Shown here piece after piece: positions 42,947 to 53,136 of a stretch of DNA of 64,000 nucleotides; position 1 is the stretch's first letter, and every line of letters starts with the position of its first letter. Source of the stretch: Rubrivivax sp. Lineage in GTDB: Bacteria > Pseudomonadota > Gammaproteobacteria > Burkholderiales > Burkholderiaceae_C. Below the pieces are notes generated by a model. That model was not told where the DNA came from and made no database searches. It worked only from the letters and a program-made list of their open reading frames with translations. A program made the position numbers and the translations under genes. The stretch covers positions 1 to 64,000 of the forward strand of contig JAEUPB010000073.1 of NCBI GenBank assembly GCA_016789955.1, written 5' to 3'.

Positions 42947-44497
42947 TCACACCGGCACCCACAGCGCCGGCAAGGCCGGCAGCGAGCGGAACAGCCGCGA
43001 CAGCTCGCCGCGATGAACCAGCGCCGCGGCCCGCTCGATGTCGGGCGCGAGGTAGCGGTCCTCCGGCATCGCCGGGCAGTCCTCTCGCAGCCGCGCATGC
43101 GCGGCCTCCAGCACCGGTGAGCTGGCCAGCGGGCGCAGGAACTCGATGCCCTGCGCCGACGCCAGCCACTCGATGGCCAGGATGTGCGCGACGTTGCCGA
43201 TCATCGGCAGCAGCCGCCGCGCGGCGAACGTCGCCATCGACACGTGGTCTTCCTGGTTCGCGCTGGTGGGCAGCGAGTCGACGCTGGCGGGGTGCGCCAT
43301 CGACTTGTTCTCGCTGGCCAGGCTGGCCGCGGTGACGTGCGCGATCATGAAGCCGCTGTTCAGCCCGGCGTTGGCGGTGAGGAACGGCGGCAGCCGCGAC
43401 ACGCTGCTGTCGATCAGCATCGCGATGCGGCGCTCGGCGATCGCGCCGACCTCGGCGATGGCGCAGGCCATCGCGTCGCAGGCCAGCGCCACCGGCTCGG
43501 CGTGGAAGTTGCCGCCGGAGATCATCGTGCCGCCGCCACCCTCGCCGGCGAACACCAGCGGGTTGTCGGTGACGGCGTTGGCCTCGCGCAGCAGCACCAG
43601 CGCGGCGTGGCGCAACTGGTCGAGGCAGGCGCCCACCACCTGCGGCTGGCAGCGCAGGCAGTACGGGTCCTGCACGCGGTCATCGCCTTCGAGGTGCGAG
43701 CGGCGGATCGCGCTGCCCTCGAGCAGTGCGCGGTAGTACTGCGCCACGTCGATCTGCCCGGGCTGGCCGCGCAGCGCGTGGATGCGCGGGTCGAACGGGC
43801 CGTCGCTGCCGCGCGCGGCGTCCACCGTCAGCGCGCCGATCACCAGCGCCGACTCCAGCACCGGCTCGAAGCTGAAGAGTGCATGCAGCGCGATCGCGGT
43901 GGAGGTCTGCGTGCCGTTGATCAGCGCCAGGCCTTCCTTGGCCTGCAGCACCAGCGGCGCGATGCCGTGCTCGCGCAGCACCTCGGCGGCCGGCCGCCGC
44001 CGACCCTCGGGGTCCATGAACCCGCCTTCGCCCATCAGCGCCAGCGTCATGTGCGACAGCGGCGCCAGGTCGCCCGACGCACCCACCGAGCCCTGGCTGG
44101 GCACGTGCGGCACGAGGCCGGCATCGTGCACCGCCACCAGCGTGTCGATGACCTCTCGGCGCACGCCCGAGCAGCCGCGCGCGAGGCTCGCCGCCTTCAG
44201 CGCCAGCATCAGCCGCAACACCGGCGCCGGCAGCGGCTCGCCCACGCCGACGCTGTGCGAGCGGATCAGGTTGCGCTGCAGCGTGGCCAGGTCCTCGGCG
44301 CTGATGCGCGTGGAAGCCAGCTTGCCGAAGCCGGTGTTGACGCCGTAGACCGGCGCGTCGCCGGCCGCGGCCGCCTGCACCAGCGCGGCGCTGGCCTGCA
44401 CCGCCGGCCACGCGGACACATCGATCGAGAGGCGCTGCCCGCCCTGGTGGATGGCGAGCAGCTGTTCGAGCGAGATCTGCCCGGGGACGATGCGCAT
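42947..44497 (-). CDS. hutH: Histidine ammonia-lyase
   Basis: First step of histidine use: L-histidine to urocanate plus ammonia. The 516 residues contain the self-forming MIO cofactor triad A140-S141-G142 in GSVGASGDLAPLSH, catalytic Y51 in YGVNTGFGKL and the NSGFMIAHVTAASLASENK helix. Cytoplasmic tetramer. The start codon shares one base with the hutU stop, so hutU and hutH form one minus-strand operon, under HutC control from the operator at 46269-46284. Confidence 0.97.
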   Translation of the reverse strand: MRIVPGQISLEQLLAIHQGGQRLSIDVSAWPAVQASAALVQAAAAGDAPVYGVNTGFGKLASTRISAEDLATLQRNLIRSHSVGVGEPLPAPVLRLMLALKAASLARGCSGVRREVIDTLVAVHDAGLVPHVPSQGSVGASGDLAPLSHMTLALMGEGGFMDPEGRRRPAAEVLREHGIAPLVLQAKEGLALINGTQTSTAIALHALFSFEPVLESALVIGALTVDAARGSDGPFDPRIHALRGQPGQIDVAQYYRALLEGSAIRRSHLEGDDRVQDPYCLRCQPQVVGACLDQLRHAALVLLREANAVTDNPLVFAGEGGGGTMISGGNFHAEPVALACDAMACAIAEVGAIAERRIAMLIDSSVSRLPPFLTANAGLNSGFMIAHVTAASLASENKSMAHPASVDSLPTSANQEDHVSMATFAARRLLPMIGNVAHILAIEWLASAQGIEFLRPLASSPVLEAAHARLREDCPAMPEDRYLAPDIERAAALVHRGELSRLFRSLPALPALWVPV

Positions 44498-46212
44498 CAC
44501 GCGCCCACCCCCGGCAGCATCGGCAGGTTTAAACCCTGCTCCTGCGCGCAGGCCACCGCGATGTCGTAGCCCGCGTCGGCGTGGCGCATCACGCCGGTGC
44601 CAGGGTCGTTCCACAGCACGCGCTCGATGCGCTTCGCGGCGGCGTCGGTGCCGTCGCAGACGATCACCACGCCGCTGTGCTGCGAGTAGCCCATGCCGAC
44701 GCCGCCGCCGTGATGCAAGCTGACCCAGGTGGCGCCGCCCGCGGTGTTCAGCAGCGCGTTCAGCAGCGGCCAGTCGCTCACCGCGTCGCTGCCATCGCGC
44801 ATGCTCTCGGTCTCGCGGTTCGGGCTGGCCACACTGCCGCTGTCGAGGTGGTCGCGGCCGATGACGATGGGCGCCTTCAGCTCGCCGTTCTTCACCATCT
44901 CGTTGAAGGCCAGGCCGGCGCGGTGCCGCTCGCCCAGGCCGATCCAGCAGATGCGCGCCGGCAGCCCCTGGAACGCGATCCTTTCGCCGGCCATGTCCAG
45001 CCAGCGGTGCAGGTGCTTGTCCTCGGGGAACAGCTCCTTCATCTTCGCGTCGGTCTTGCGGATGTCTTCCGGGTCGCCCGAGAGCGCCACCCAGCGGAAC
45101 GGGCCCTTGCCGCGGCAGAACAGCGGTCGGATGTACGCGGGCACGAAGCCGGGGAAGTCGAAGGCGATCTTCACGCCTTCGTCGAACGCGACCTGCCGGA
45201 TGTTGTTGCCGTAGTCGACGGTGGGGATGCCCATCTGCTGGAAGCGCAGCATGCCGCGCACATGCTCGGCGCAGCCGGCGGCGGCCGCAGCCCGCAGTTC
45301 GGCATGGCGCGTCGGGTCGGCCGCCGCGATGCGCCACTGCTCCACCGTCCACCCCGGAGGCAGGTAGCCGTTGAGCAGGTCGTGCGCGCTGGTCTGGTCG
45401 GTCACCAGGTCGGGGCGCGGCGCCTCGCCACGCGCACAGGCCTCGGCCAGCGCCGGCACGATGCGCGCGGCATTGCCCAGCAGCCCGATGGAGACGGCGC
45501 GGCCTTCGGCGGTGTAGCGGCGGATGCGCGCCAGGGCGTCGTCGAGGTCGGCGGCCTGCTCGTCGAGGTAGCGGCTGCGCAGCCGGAAGTCGATGCGGCT
45601 CTGCTGGCACTCGATGTTCAGCGAGCAGAAGCCCGCGAAGCTTGCCGCCAGCGGCTGCGCGCCGCCCATGCCGCCCAGGCCCGCGGTGAGGATCCAGCGG
45701 CCCTTGGCATCACCACCGAAATGCTGGCGCGCCGCCTCGACGAAGGTCTCGTAGGTGCCCTGCACGATGCCCTGGCTGCCGATGTAGATCCAGCTGCCGG
45801 CCGTCATCTGGCCGTACATCATCAAGCCCTTGCGGTCGAGCTCGTGGAAGTGCTCCCAGGTGGCCCACTTGGGCACCAGGTTGGAGTTGGCGATCAGCAC
45901 CCGCGGCGCGTCTTCGTGCGTGCGGAACACGCCCACCGGCTTGCCGCTCTGCACCAGCAGCGACTCGTCGGCCTTCAGCTCGCGCAGCGACTTCAGGATG
46001 GCCTCGTAGCAGTCCCAGTTGCGCGCGGCCTTGCCGATGCCGCCGTAGACCACCAGCGCGTCGGGGTTCTCGGCCACCTCGGGGTCGAGGTTGTTCTGCA
46101 GCATGCGGTAGGCGGCCTCGATCAGCCAGTTGGCGCACGACAGCTCGGTGCCGCGCGGGGCGCGGACGGGGCGGGGTTGCGCGACGTGGTGCAGGGGGGA
46201 CAGGTCGGCCAT
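44497..46212 (-). CDS. hutU: Urocanate hydratase
   Basis: Second step: urocanate plus water to 4-imidazolone-5-propanoate, using NAD+ as an electrophilic cofactor. 571 residues, near the usual length; typical regions [29 protein letters not shown] and the C-terminal [16 protein letters not shown] are intact. First gene of the hutUH operon. Its start at 46212 lies 56 bases from the HutC operator, so repressor binding would block its promoter. Confidence 0.97.
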   Translation of the reverse strand: MADLSPLHHVAQPRPVRAPRGTELSCANWLIEAAYRMLQNNLDPEVAENPDALVVYGGIGKAARNWDCYEAILKSLRELKADESLLVQSGKPVGVFRTHEDAPRVLIANSNLVPKWATWEHFHELDRKGLMMYGQMTAGSWIYIGSQGIVQGTYETFVEAARQHFGGDAKGRWILTAGLGGMGGAQPLAASFAGFCSLNIECQQSRIDFRLRSRYLDEQAADLDDALARIRRYTAEGRAVSIGLLGNAARIVPALAEACARGEAPRPDLVTDQTSAHDLLNGYLPPGWTVEQWRIAAADPTRHAELRAAAAAGCAEHVRGMLRFQQMGIPTVDYGNNIRQVAFDEGVKIAFDFPGFVPAYIRPLFCRGKGPFRWVALSGDPEDIRKTDAKMKELFPEDKHLHRWLDMAGERIAFQGLPARICWIGLGERHRAGLAFNEMVKNGELKAPIVIGRDHLDSGSVASPNRETESMRDGSDAVSDWPLLNALLNTAGGATWVSLHHGGGVGMGYSQHSGVVIVCDGTDAAAKRIERVLWNDPGTGVMRHADAGYDIAVACAQEQGLNLPMLPGVGA

Positions 46213-46268
46213 GGGGGGTCTCCGGTAGCGGTTCGGGGCGGGCGGTGCCTCGATCAGGGTTGCACTCT

Positions 46269-46294
46269 ACTTGTCTAGACAAGTTTAGACAAGT
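46269..46294. promoter_or_regulatory. HutC operator
   Basis: The hutU/hutC divergent gap contains the perfect 16-base palindrome ACTTGTCTAGACAAGT (46269-46284) and a direct copy of its right half, TAGACAAGT (46286-46294), offset by 10 bases, one helical turn. It resembles HutC sites of Pseudomonas and Klebsiella (CTTGTAT...ACAAG). HutC would bind here and be released by urocanate, controlling both directions. Confidence 0.8.
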
Positions 46295-46306
46295 ACCATC
46301 CCTCTC

Positions 46307-47041
46307 ATGGTTTCCCCCGAGTCGCCCACCGCGGATGCTGCAGCCCTGGCACCCTATGCCCGCGTGAAGGCCCACCTGAAGGAAGGTCTCGCGTCGGGCC
46401 GCTGGCCGCCGGGCACGCTGATGCCGTCGGAGGCCGAGCTGGTCGCGCAGTTCGCGGTGAGCCGCATGACGGTGAACCGCGCGCTGCGCGAGCTGCAGTC
46501 CGAAGGCCTGGTGCAGCGCACGCAGGGCGTGGGCACGTTCGCCGCGCCGCTGCACCGCGTGTCGTCCACGCTCACGCTGCAGGACGTGCACGACGAGATC
46601 GTCGCGCGCGGCCACCGCCACGAGGCCACCGTGCACCGGCTGCGCGCCGAGCCGGCGCGCGGCGCACTGGCCGCGCAGCTCGGGCTGGCGGAAGGCGCCA
46701 CCGTCTTCCACAGCCTCATCGTGCACCACGAGAACGGCGTGCCGCTGCAGTGCGAGGACCGATACGTGAACCCGGCCTGCGCACCCGACTACCTGGCGCA
46801 GGACTACACGCGCATCACGCCCACCCACCACCTGTTCCAGGTCACCGCGCTGTGGCGCGCGCAGTATTCGATCGAGGCCGCGCGGGCGACGAAGGAGGAA
46901 GCCGCGCTGCTGCGCATCCCGGTCGACGAGCCCTGTCTCGTGGTCGTGCGCCGCACCTTCACGCGCGACGCCGTCATCACGCTGGCCCGGCTGGTGCACC
47001 CCGGCAGCCGGCACGTCATCGAAGGGCAGTTCAATCCATGA
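46307..47041 (+). CDS. hutC: Histidine utilisation repressor, GntR family
   Basis: 244 residues: GntR winged helix (about 16-80, MPSEAELVAQFAVSRMTVNRALRELQSEGL), then a UTRA ligand-binding domain (about 95-240) that senses urocanate in known HutC proteins. Its own operator lies just upstream, consistent with autorepression. It heads the plus-strand group hutC-D-I-G-F. Confidence 0.93.
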   Translation: MVSPESPTADAAALAPYARVKAHLKEGLASGRWPPGTLMPSEAELVAQFAVSRMTVNRALRELQSEGLVQRTQGVGTFAAPLHRVSSTLTLQDVHDEIVARGHRHEATVHRLRAEPARGALAAQLGLAEGATVFHSLIVHHENGVPLQCEDRYVNPACAPDYLAQDYTRITPTHHLFQVTALWRAQYSIEAARATKEEAALLRIPVDEPCLVVVRRTFTRDAVITLARLVHPGSRHVIEGQFNP

Positions 47042-47099
47042 GCATGCAGGGCCGCTCCCAAGTGCTCATTCCGAAGTGCGCAGCACGAAGGGTTACCCA
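47042..47099. repeat. Possible dispersed Burkholderiales repeat between hutC and hutD
   Basis: This 58-base gap (with GTGCTCATTCCGAAGTGCGC in the middle) resembles a short sequence I recall in front of many Burkholderiales genes, partly self-complementary (GTGC with GCAC ends). No second copy was found in the window, so the call is weak. Confidence 0.3.
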
Positions 47100-47672
47100 A
47101 TGAATCTGGTCCGCCTGGCCGACATCACCCCGACGCCGTGGCGCAACGGCGGCGGCACGACGCGCGAGCTGCTCGCATGGCCGCGCGCCGCGGACTGGCT
47201 CCTGCGCGTCAGCGTGGCCCGCATCGGCGCCGACGGCCCGTTCTCGCCCTTCCCCGGCGTGCAGCGCTGGTTCACCGTGCTCGGCGGCGCCGGCGTGCGC
47301 CTGACCCATGGCGACGCCGTGCGCGAGCTGCGCCCGGGCGACGAGCCCTGGGGCTTCGACGGCGCCGACGCCCCCGGCTGCACGCTGGTCGACGGGCCCA
47401 CCGACGACCTGAACCTGATGTCGCGCCCCGACGCCGGCCCCGCGGCGATGGTGCCGCTGCGGCCGGGCGCCGCGCCGGCGTCGGCGTCGGCCTCGCGCTG
47501 GCTGGGCGTCTACACCACCGCGCCGCTGACGCTGCGCGCCGCCGGCACCACGCTGGACATCCCCGCCCATTGCCTGGCCTGGACCGACGCGCGCGGCACC
47601 GACGCCTGGCACGCCGACACCGCCCCGGGCACGCGCGCCTGGTGGCTCACGCTCGACCGGGACGGAGGCTGA
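47100..47672 (+). CDS. hutD: HutD family protein
   Basis: 190-residue cupin-like protein; conserved [13 protein letters not shown] at the N-terminus and the [27 protein letters not shown] segment identify HutD. In Pseudomonas, HutD limits overexpression of the hut genes, perhaps by binding formiminoglutamate or urocanate. The ATG at 47100 fits this family's N-terminus. It lies between hutC and hutI. Confidence 0.92.
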   Translation: MNLVRLADITPTPWRNGGGTTRELLAWPRAADWLLRVSVARIGADGPFSPFPGVQRWFTVLGGAGVRLTHGDAVRELRPGDEPWGFDGADAPGCTLVDGPTDDLNLMSRPDAGPAAMVPLRPGAAPASASASRWLGVYTTAPLTLRAAGTTLDIPAHCLAWTDARGTDAWHADTAPGTRAWWLTLDRDGG

Positions 47673-47676
47673 TTCG

Positions 47677-48900
47677 ATGCGCCTGCTGCGCCATGCCCGC
47701 CTGGCCACGATGCACGGCCCCGAGCCCTGGGGCTGGGTCGACCGCGGCGCGCTGCTCGTCGACGGCGACCGCCTGCATTGGGTGGGCGCCGAGGCCGACC
47801 TGCCTGCCGCCATCGCCGCGCTGCCGGCCGTCCGGCGCATCACCGACGAGATCGACCTGCACGGCGCGCTGGTCACGCCCGGCCTCGTCGACTGCCACAC
47901 CCACCTCGTCTACGGTGGCGACCGCGCGGCCGAGTTCGAGCTGCGCCTGCAGGGTGCCAGCTACGAGGCGATCGCGCGCGCCGGCGGCGGCATCCGCTCG
48001 ACCGTGGCGGCCACGCGCGCCGCCAGCGACGACGCGCTGTTCGAGGCGGCCGCCGCGCGGGCCCGTGCGCTGATGGCCGAAGGCGTGACGACGCTCGAGA
48101 TCAAGTCTGGCTACGGCCTCTCGGAAGCGCACGAGGCGCGCTGCCTGGCGGTGGCGCGTCGCATCGGCCGCGAGCTGCCGCTGACGGTGCGCACCACCTC
48201 GCTGGGCGCGCACGCGCTGCCGCCGGAGTTCGAAGGCCGCGCCGACGACTACATCGACGCTGTCTGCGCCTGGCTGCCCGGGCAGCAGGCGGCCGGGCTC
48301 GTCGACGCCGTCGACGCGTTCTGCGAGGGCATCGGCTTCAGCCCGGTGCAGACCGAGCGCGTCTTCGCTGCCGCGCGCGCGCTCGGGCTGCCGGTGAAGC
48401 TGCATGCCGAGCAGCTCTCGAACCTCGAGGGCGCCGCGCTCGCCGCCCGGCATCGCGCGCTGAGCTGCGACCACCTCGAGCACCTGTCGGCCGCCGGCAT
48501 CGCGGCGATGCGCGGGGCCGGCACCGTGGCCGTGCTGCTGCCCGGCGCCTACTACTTCCTGCGAGATTCGACGCTGCCGCCGGTGGCCGCGCTGCGCGAG
48601 GCCGGCGTGCCCATCGCCCTGGCCACCGACCACAACCCCGGCTCGTCGCCCGCGCACTCGCTGCTGTTGATGCTCAGCATGGCCTGCACGCTGTTCCGCC
48701 TGACGCCCGAGGAGGCCTTCGCCGGCATCACGCGGAACGGCGCGCGCGCGCTCGGGCTCCCGGACCGCGGTACGCTCGCGGCCGGGCAGCGCGCCGATCT
48801 CGTGGTCTGGGACGCCGAGCACCCGCGCGAACTGGCCTACCGGTTCGGACACAACCCCTGCCGCCGCGTCCACGCCGGCGGCGTCGAGCGAGATCGATGA
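47677..48900 (+). CDS. hutI: Imidazolonepropionase
   Basis: Third step: 4-imidazolone-5-propanoate to N-formimidoyl-L-glutamate. 407 residues of the amidohydrolase fold with the metal motif [17 protein letters not shown] (HxH), LHAEQLSN (third His) and [10 protein letters not shown] (Asp). A GGAGG sits 7 bases before the ATG at 47677. Coupled to hutG by a 4-base overlap. Confidence 0.96.
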   Translation: MRLLRHARLATMHGPEPWGWVDRGALLVDGDRLHWVGAEADLPAAIAALPAVRRITDEIDLHGALVTPGLVDCHTHLVYGGDRAAEFELRLQGASYEAIARAGGGIRSTVAATRAASDDALFEAAAARARALMAEGVTTLEIKSGYGLSEAHEARCLAVARRIGRELPLTVRTTSLGAHALPPEFEGRADDYIDAVCAWLPGQQAAGLVDAVDAFCEGIGFSPVQTERVFAAARALGLPVKLHAEQLSNLEGAALAARHRALSCDHLEHLSAAGIAAMRGAGTVAVLLPGAYYFLRDSTLPPVAALREAGVPIALATDHNPGSSPAHSLLLMLSMACTLFRLTPEEAFAGITRNGARALGLPDRGTLAAGQRADLVVWDAEHPRELAYRFGHNPCRRVHAGGVERDR

Positions 48901-49739
48901 CGGCCCTGCCCCCTTCCGAGGTCTACACGCTGCACGCCGGCACCGCACCGCTGGTGGTGAGCTGCCCGCACGTGGGCACCTTCCTTCCCGACGACTTGCG
49001 CCGCCGCCTCGTCGACCGCGCGGCGGCCGTCGAAGACACCGACTGGTACATCGACCGGCTCTACGGCTTCGTCACCGGCCTGGGCGCGAGCCTGCTGGTG
49101 CCGCGCGCCAGCCGCTACGTGATCGACCTGAACCGCCCGCGCGAGAACGCGCCGATGTACGCCGGCCAGAACAACACCGAGCTCGTGCCGACCCACTTCT
49201 TCACCGGCGATCCGCTGTACCACCGCGGCCAGGCGCCCGGCGCGGCCGAGGTGGCCGAGCGCGTGCACCGCTGGTGGCAGCCCTACCACGACGCGCTGGC
49301 CGCCGAGGTGGCGCGGCTGCGCGCGCTGCACGGCCACGTGGTGCTGTTCGACGCGCACAGCATCCGCAGCGAGCTGCCGTGGCTGTTCCCCGGCACGCTG
49401 CCGCATCTCAACCTGGGCACGGCCGGCGGCACGAGCTGCGCGCCGGCGCTGCAGCAGCGGCTCGAGCGCGTGCTGGCCGCGCAGGACCGCTACGAGGTGG
49501 CCGTGAACGGACGCTTCAAGGGCGGGCACATCACGCGCGCCTACGGCGACCCGGCGCGCGGCGTGCATGCGGTGCAGCTCGAGATGGCCTGGCGCACCTA
49601 CATGGACGATGCGCTGCCGCCACGCTGGAATGCCGCCACCGCGGCCGAGGTCACGCCGCTGCTGCGTGAGCTGATGCAGACGATGATCGACTGGCGGCCC
49701 GAGCCGGCCAACCCCGCGGAGCCGGTGCGCCATGGCTGA
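48897..49739 (+). CDS. hutG: N-formylglutamate deformylase
   Basis: Last step of the five-enzyme route: N-formyl-L-glutamate to glutamate and formate. 280 residues with [29 protein letters not shown] and FDAHSIRS, the metal and substrate motifs of the FGase (HutG, Pseudomonas type) family. Overlaps hutI by 4 bases and hutF by 8. Confidence 0.95.
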   Translation: MTALPPSEVYTLHAGTAPLVVSCPHVGTFLPDDLRRRLVDRAAAVEDTDWYIDRLYGFVTGLGASLLVPRASRYVIDLNRPRENAPMYAGQNNTELVPTHFFTGDPLYHRGQAPGAAEVAERVHRWWQPYHDALAAEVARLRALHGHVVLFDAHSIRSELPWLFPGTLPHLNLGTAGGTSCAPALQQRLERVLAAQDRYEVAVNGRFKGGHITRAYGDPARGVHAVQLEMAWRTYMDDALPPRWNAATAAEVTPLLRELMQTMIDWRPEPANPAEPVRHG

Positions 49740-51141
49740 GACGGGCGAGCTGCTGTGGGCCCCGCGCGCCTGGGTCGGCGGGCGCTGGCGCGAACGCGTC
49801 GTGCTCGAGATCGCCGCGCGGCCGTCGCCCGACGGGCTGCGCCCGGTGGGCCAGCCGTCCTACTGGCGCGCGATCACGCCCGACCAGCCCTGCCCCGCGC
49901 AGGCCACGCCGCTCGCCGGCCCGGTGCTGCCGGGCCTGGTGGACGCGCACAGCCACGCCTTCCAGCGTGCGTTCGTCGGCCATGCCGAGACGCTGGTGGG
50001 CGCGCACGACGACTTCTGGTCGTGGCGCGACCGCATGTACGGCGTGGCGCTGAAGATCAACGTCGAGCAGCTGCGCGCGGTCGCGGCACACGTCTATGCC
50101 GAGCTGCTGGCGGGTGGCTACACGCAGGTGTGCGAGTTCCACTACCTGCAGCACGCGCCCAACGGCACGCCGTACGCCGACCCGGCCACGCTGGCGTGGG
50201 CGGTGGCCGACGGTGCGCAGGACGCCGGCATCGGCCTGACGATGCTGCCGGTGGTCTACGAGCGCGCCGGCTTCGAGGCGCCGGCGCTGCGGCCCGACCA
50301 GCGCCGCTTCGCCACCACGGCGGCATCGGTGCTGGCGCTGCAGCGCGACCTCGCGGCGAGCCGCCGGCCGATGCTCGAGGCCGGCGTGGCGATCCACTCG
50401 CTGCGCGCCGCACGGCCCGAGTCGATCACCGCGATCGCCCGCGGCGCCACCGGCGGCCCCGTGCACATCCACATCGCCGAGCAGACGGCCGAGGTCGAGG
50501 ACTGCCTGTCCACGAACGGCCTGCGCCCGATCGACTGGCTGAACCGCCACGTGAGGCTCGACGCCCGCTGGCACCTCGTGCACGCCACGCACACCGTGCC
50601 CGCCGAGATCGACGCCGTGGCGCGCACCGGTGCCGGCGTGGTGCTGTGCCCGGGCACCGAGGCCAACCTCGGCGACGGCCTGGCCGACCTGCCCGGCTGG
50701 CTGCAGGCCGGCGTGCCCTTGACCATCGGCTCCGACAGCCAGGTGGTGCGCGAGTGGCCCGAGGAACTGCGCTGGCTGGAGTACGGCCAGCGCCTCGGCC
50801 TGCGCCGCCGCAACGTGGCCGCCAACCCGGCCGGCGGACAGAGCGCCACCGCGGCACGCCTTTTCGACGCGATGCTCGCCGGCAGCCCCGCCGCCGCCGG
50901 GCTGCCGCGCTGGGGCCTGGTGCCCGGCGCGCGCGCCGACCTGCTGGTGCTCAACCGCCAGGACCCGGCGCTGCAGGGAGTGCCCGACCACAAGCTGCTC
51001 GACGCGCTGGTGTTCGCCGCGCCGGCACGGCCGTTCCGCGACGTGATGGTGGCCGGCCGCTGGCGCGTGCGCTCGAACCACCACCTCGACGAGGAGCGGC
51101 TCACGGCGCGCTTCGTCGACGCGATGCGCGAGCTGCAGTAG
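49732..51141 (+). CDS. hutF: Formimidoylglutamate deiminase
   Basis: Fourth step: N-formimidoyl-L-glutamate to N-formyl-L-glutamate and ammonia. 469-residue amidohydrolase with zinc motif VDAHSHAFQRAF (HxH), VHIHIAEQ (His), HATHT (His) and GSDSQ (Asp). Presence of both HutF and HutG shows the Pseudomonas-type five-step route rather than formimidoylglutamase. It starts 8 bases before the hutG stop and ends the hut operon. Confidence 0.95.
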   Translation: MAETGELLWAPRAWVGGRWRERVVLEIAARPSPDGLRPVGQPSYWRAITPDQPCPAQATPLAGPVLPGLVDAHSHAFQRAFVGHAETLVGAHDDFWSWRDRMYGVALKINVEQLRAVAAHVYAELLAGGYTQVCEFHYLQHAPNGTPYADPATLAWAVADGAQDAGIGLTMLPVVYERAGFEAPALRPDQRRFATTAASVLALQRDLAASRRPMLEAGVAIHSLRAARPESITAIARGATGGPVHIHIAEQTAEVEDCLSTNGLRPIDWLNRHVRLDARWHLVHATHTVPAEIDAVARTGAGVVLCPGTEANLGDGLADLPGWLQAGVPLTIGSDSQVVREWPEELRWLEYGQRLGLRRRNVAANPAGGQSATAARLFDAMLAGSPAAAGLPRWGLVPGARADLLVLNRQDPALQGVPDHKLLDALVFAAPARPFRDVMVAGRWRVRSNHHLDEERLTARFVDAMRELQ

Positions 51142-51177
51142 CGTCCCCGGACGAGCCCCGGCCCCGAAGCGCCCGGG

Positions 51178-52155
51178 TCAGGTTTTCGCCGCCAGCCCGA
51201 GCCGATCGATCACTGCCTTCTCGCGCGCGTACTGCTCGCGCAGGAAGCGGCCGTAGTCGTCGCTGTTCAGGTAGATCACCGTCTGGTCGTACTTGTCGAA
51301 GGTGGCCAGCACGGCGGGGTCTTCGAGCGTCGACTTGAAGGCGTCGTGCAGCCGCTTCGTGATGGCTGCATCCATCCCGCGCGGGCCGCCGATGCCGAAC
51401 GGCGAATCGGCCAGCGTCTCGTAGCCGAGCTCCTGCAGCGTCGGCACGTTCGGCCAGCGCTTGGTGCGCCTGGAGCCGTAGGTGGCCAGCAGCCGCGCGG
51501 TGCCGGCGTCCACGTGCGGCGCCCAGCCGGTGGAGTCGCTGTGCGCCATCGTGTGGCCGCCCAGCAGCGACTGCATGCCGTCGGCGAAGCCCTTGAACGG
51601 CACGTGCTGCAGCTTGATGCCTGCGCGCGACGCGAACTCCTCCACCGCCAGGTGGGGTGTGGTGCCGATGCCGGGCGAGCCGTAGGTGAACTTCTCGGGG
51701 TTGGCCTTGGCGTAGGCCACCAGCTCGGCCACCGACTTGACCGGCGAATCGGCCTTCACGACCAGCCCGAAGGTGTAGCCCGTGAGGCAGGCGACGAAGG
51801 TGAAGTCCTTCAACGGGTCGAACTGCATCTTCTGCATGTGCGGCAGCCGCACGATGCCGATCGTCAGCTGCGACAGCGTGTAGCCGTCGGGCCGCGCCTG
51901 CACCAGCTCGTTGGGGCCGAGCATGCCGCTGGCGCCGGGCTTGTTCTCCACGACGAACGTGGCGCCCAGCGCCTTGCCGGCGCTTTCGCCGAGGGCGCGC
52001 ATCACCGCGTCGGTGGCGCCGCCGGCAGGCCACGGGCAGATCAGGCGAATCGGCCGCGCCGGCCAGGCCGCCTGCGCGAGGCCCAGGCGCGGCGCGCCGA
52101 GCACGGCGGCGCCGAGCGCGGCCTGGGTGAGACGGCGGCGGGTCAGGTCGGTCAC
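51178..52155 (-). CDS. Bug/TctC-type periplasmic solute receptor with Tat signal
   Basis: 325 residues; twin-arginine signal (TRRRLTQAALGAAV, ending GLAQA) and Bug family core (WPARPIRLICPWPAGGATD, then NKPGASGMLGPNELVQARPDG). Convergent with hutF, 36 bases away. No cognate TctAB genes are present. Ligand unknown; an amino acid or aromatic acid is possible given the location beside hut genes. Confidence 0.9.
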   Translation of the reverse strand: MTDLTRRRLTQAALGAAVLGAPRLGLAQAAWPARPIRLICPWPAGGATDAVMRALGESAGKALGATFVVENKPGASGMLGPNELVQARPDGYTLSQLTIGIVRLPHMQKMQFDPLKDFTFVACLTGYTFGLVVKADSPVKSVAELVAYAKANPEKFTYGSPGIGTTPHLAVEEFASRAGIKLQHVPFKGFADGMQSLLGGHTMAHSDSTGWAPHVDAGTARLLATYGSRRTKRWPNVPTLQELGYETLADSPFGIGGPRGMDAAITKRLHDAFKSTLEDPAVLATFDKYDQTVIYLNSDDYGRFLREQYAREKAVIDRLGLAAKT

Positions 52156-52330
52156 GGGCAGGCTCCGGTCAGGAACGGGTGGCGGGCGAATCTAGTCGAG
52201 CCGTCGCCAGCGCGCGATGAGGGAAAGCGTGCGCGTGCCGGATTGGCAAGCGTCCAGAGTTCGACGCGGCGCCGCGCAGCATGCAACTTCTCCTCGAAGA
52301 CGCGGCACCCAAGTCCATCGCGTGCTCCGG

Positions 52331-52346
52331 CTTGACCCGCGTCAAG
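52331..52346. promoter_or_regulatory. FNR/DNR-like palindrome upstream of carbonic anhydrase
   Basis: CTTGACCCGCGTCAAG is a perfect palindrome of the TTGAY-N4-RTCAA layout recognised by FNR, Anr and Dnr regulators. It ends 37 bases before the carbonic anhydrase ATG, a typical activator position. The Crp/Fnr regulator at 58604 has an E-xx-SR recognition helix suited to such sites. Confidence 0.5.
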
Positions 52347-52383
52347 GCCCCCCGCAGCGCGCAACCCTAGATTGGCTGCGGAA

Positions 52384-53094
52384 ATGTCCGAAGACCCGAT
52401 GGCTGCTTCTACCGACGATCTGCTCCGCCGCCTGCGCGGGTTCCAGGGGGCCTCAGGCCGCCGGCCGCGGCCGCGCCTGCACGAACTGCTCGACGGCACC
52501 CGACACGCGTCGGCCCTGTTCATCGGCTGCTCAGACCTGCGCGTGGTGCCGCACCTGCTCACCGGCACCGGGCCGGGCGAACTGCTGGTGCTGCGCAACA
52601 TCGGCGCACTGGTGCCGCGCTGCGGCTGCACCGAGGGCGACGTGCACGCCACCGCCGCCACGCTGGAGTACGCGCTCGTCGCGCAGCAGGCGCGCCACAT
52701 CGTCGTGTGCGGCCACAGCCGCTGCGGGGCGATGCGCTCGCTGTACGGCGGCGTGCCGGCCGGCGCGCCGCACCTGGCCGCCTGGCTGGACCTCGCCCGC
52801 GAGGCCGTGCTGCCCGCGCCGCCCGACGCGCAGGTGCTGCGCCGCACCGAGGAACGCAGCGTGGTGCTGCAGCTCGTGCGGCTGATGGAGTACCCGCTGG
52901 TGCGTGAACGCGTGCAGGCGGGCGAACTGGCGCTGCACGGCTGGCACTACGACGTCGACGACGGCGAAGTGCGCGTGTACGACGCCGAGTCCGGCGAGTT
53001 CGTGCCGGCGTCGCGGGCCGACCCGGAACCGGCCGCGGCCTATGCGCGCCGCCCGGGCGCGCACAAGCCGGCCGCGGCGGCCTGGTCGAGCTGA
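52384..53094 (+). CDS. Beta-class carbonic anhydrase
   Basis: 236 residues; interconverts CO2 and bicarbonate. Zinc ligands C49, H111 and C114 are visible (GCSDLRV with D51/R53 dyad, and GHSRCGAM), and NIGALVP marks the family. Length and the GHSRCGAM spacing are normal for CynT-like enzymes. Start ATG at 52384 chosen; TTG at 52372 or ATG at 52399 are possible. The UspA gene follows 42 bases later and may share its FNR-like promoter. Confidence 0.9.
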   Translation: MSEDPMAASTDDLLRRLRGFQGASGRRPRPRLHELLDGTRHASALFIGCSDLRVVPHLLTGTGPGELLVLRNIGALVPRCGCTEGDVHATAATLEYALVAQQARHIVVCGHSRCGAMRSLYGGVPAGAPHLAAWLDLAREAVLPAPPDAQVLRRTEERSVVLQLVRLMEYPLVRERVQAGELALHGWHYDVDDGEVRVYDAESGEFVPASRADPEPAAAYARRPGAHKPAAAAWSS

Positions 53095-53136
53095 GAAGCT
53101 TCCGGACGGACGGGTTCAACCGAACGGAGTCCCACC

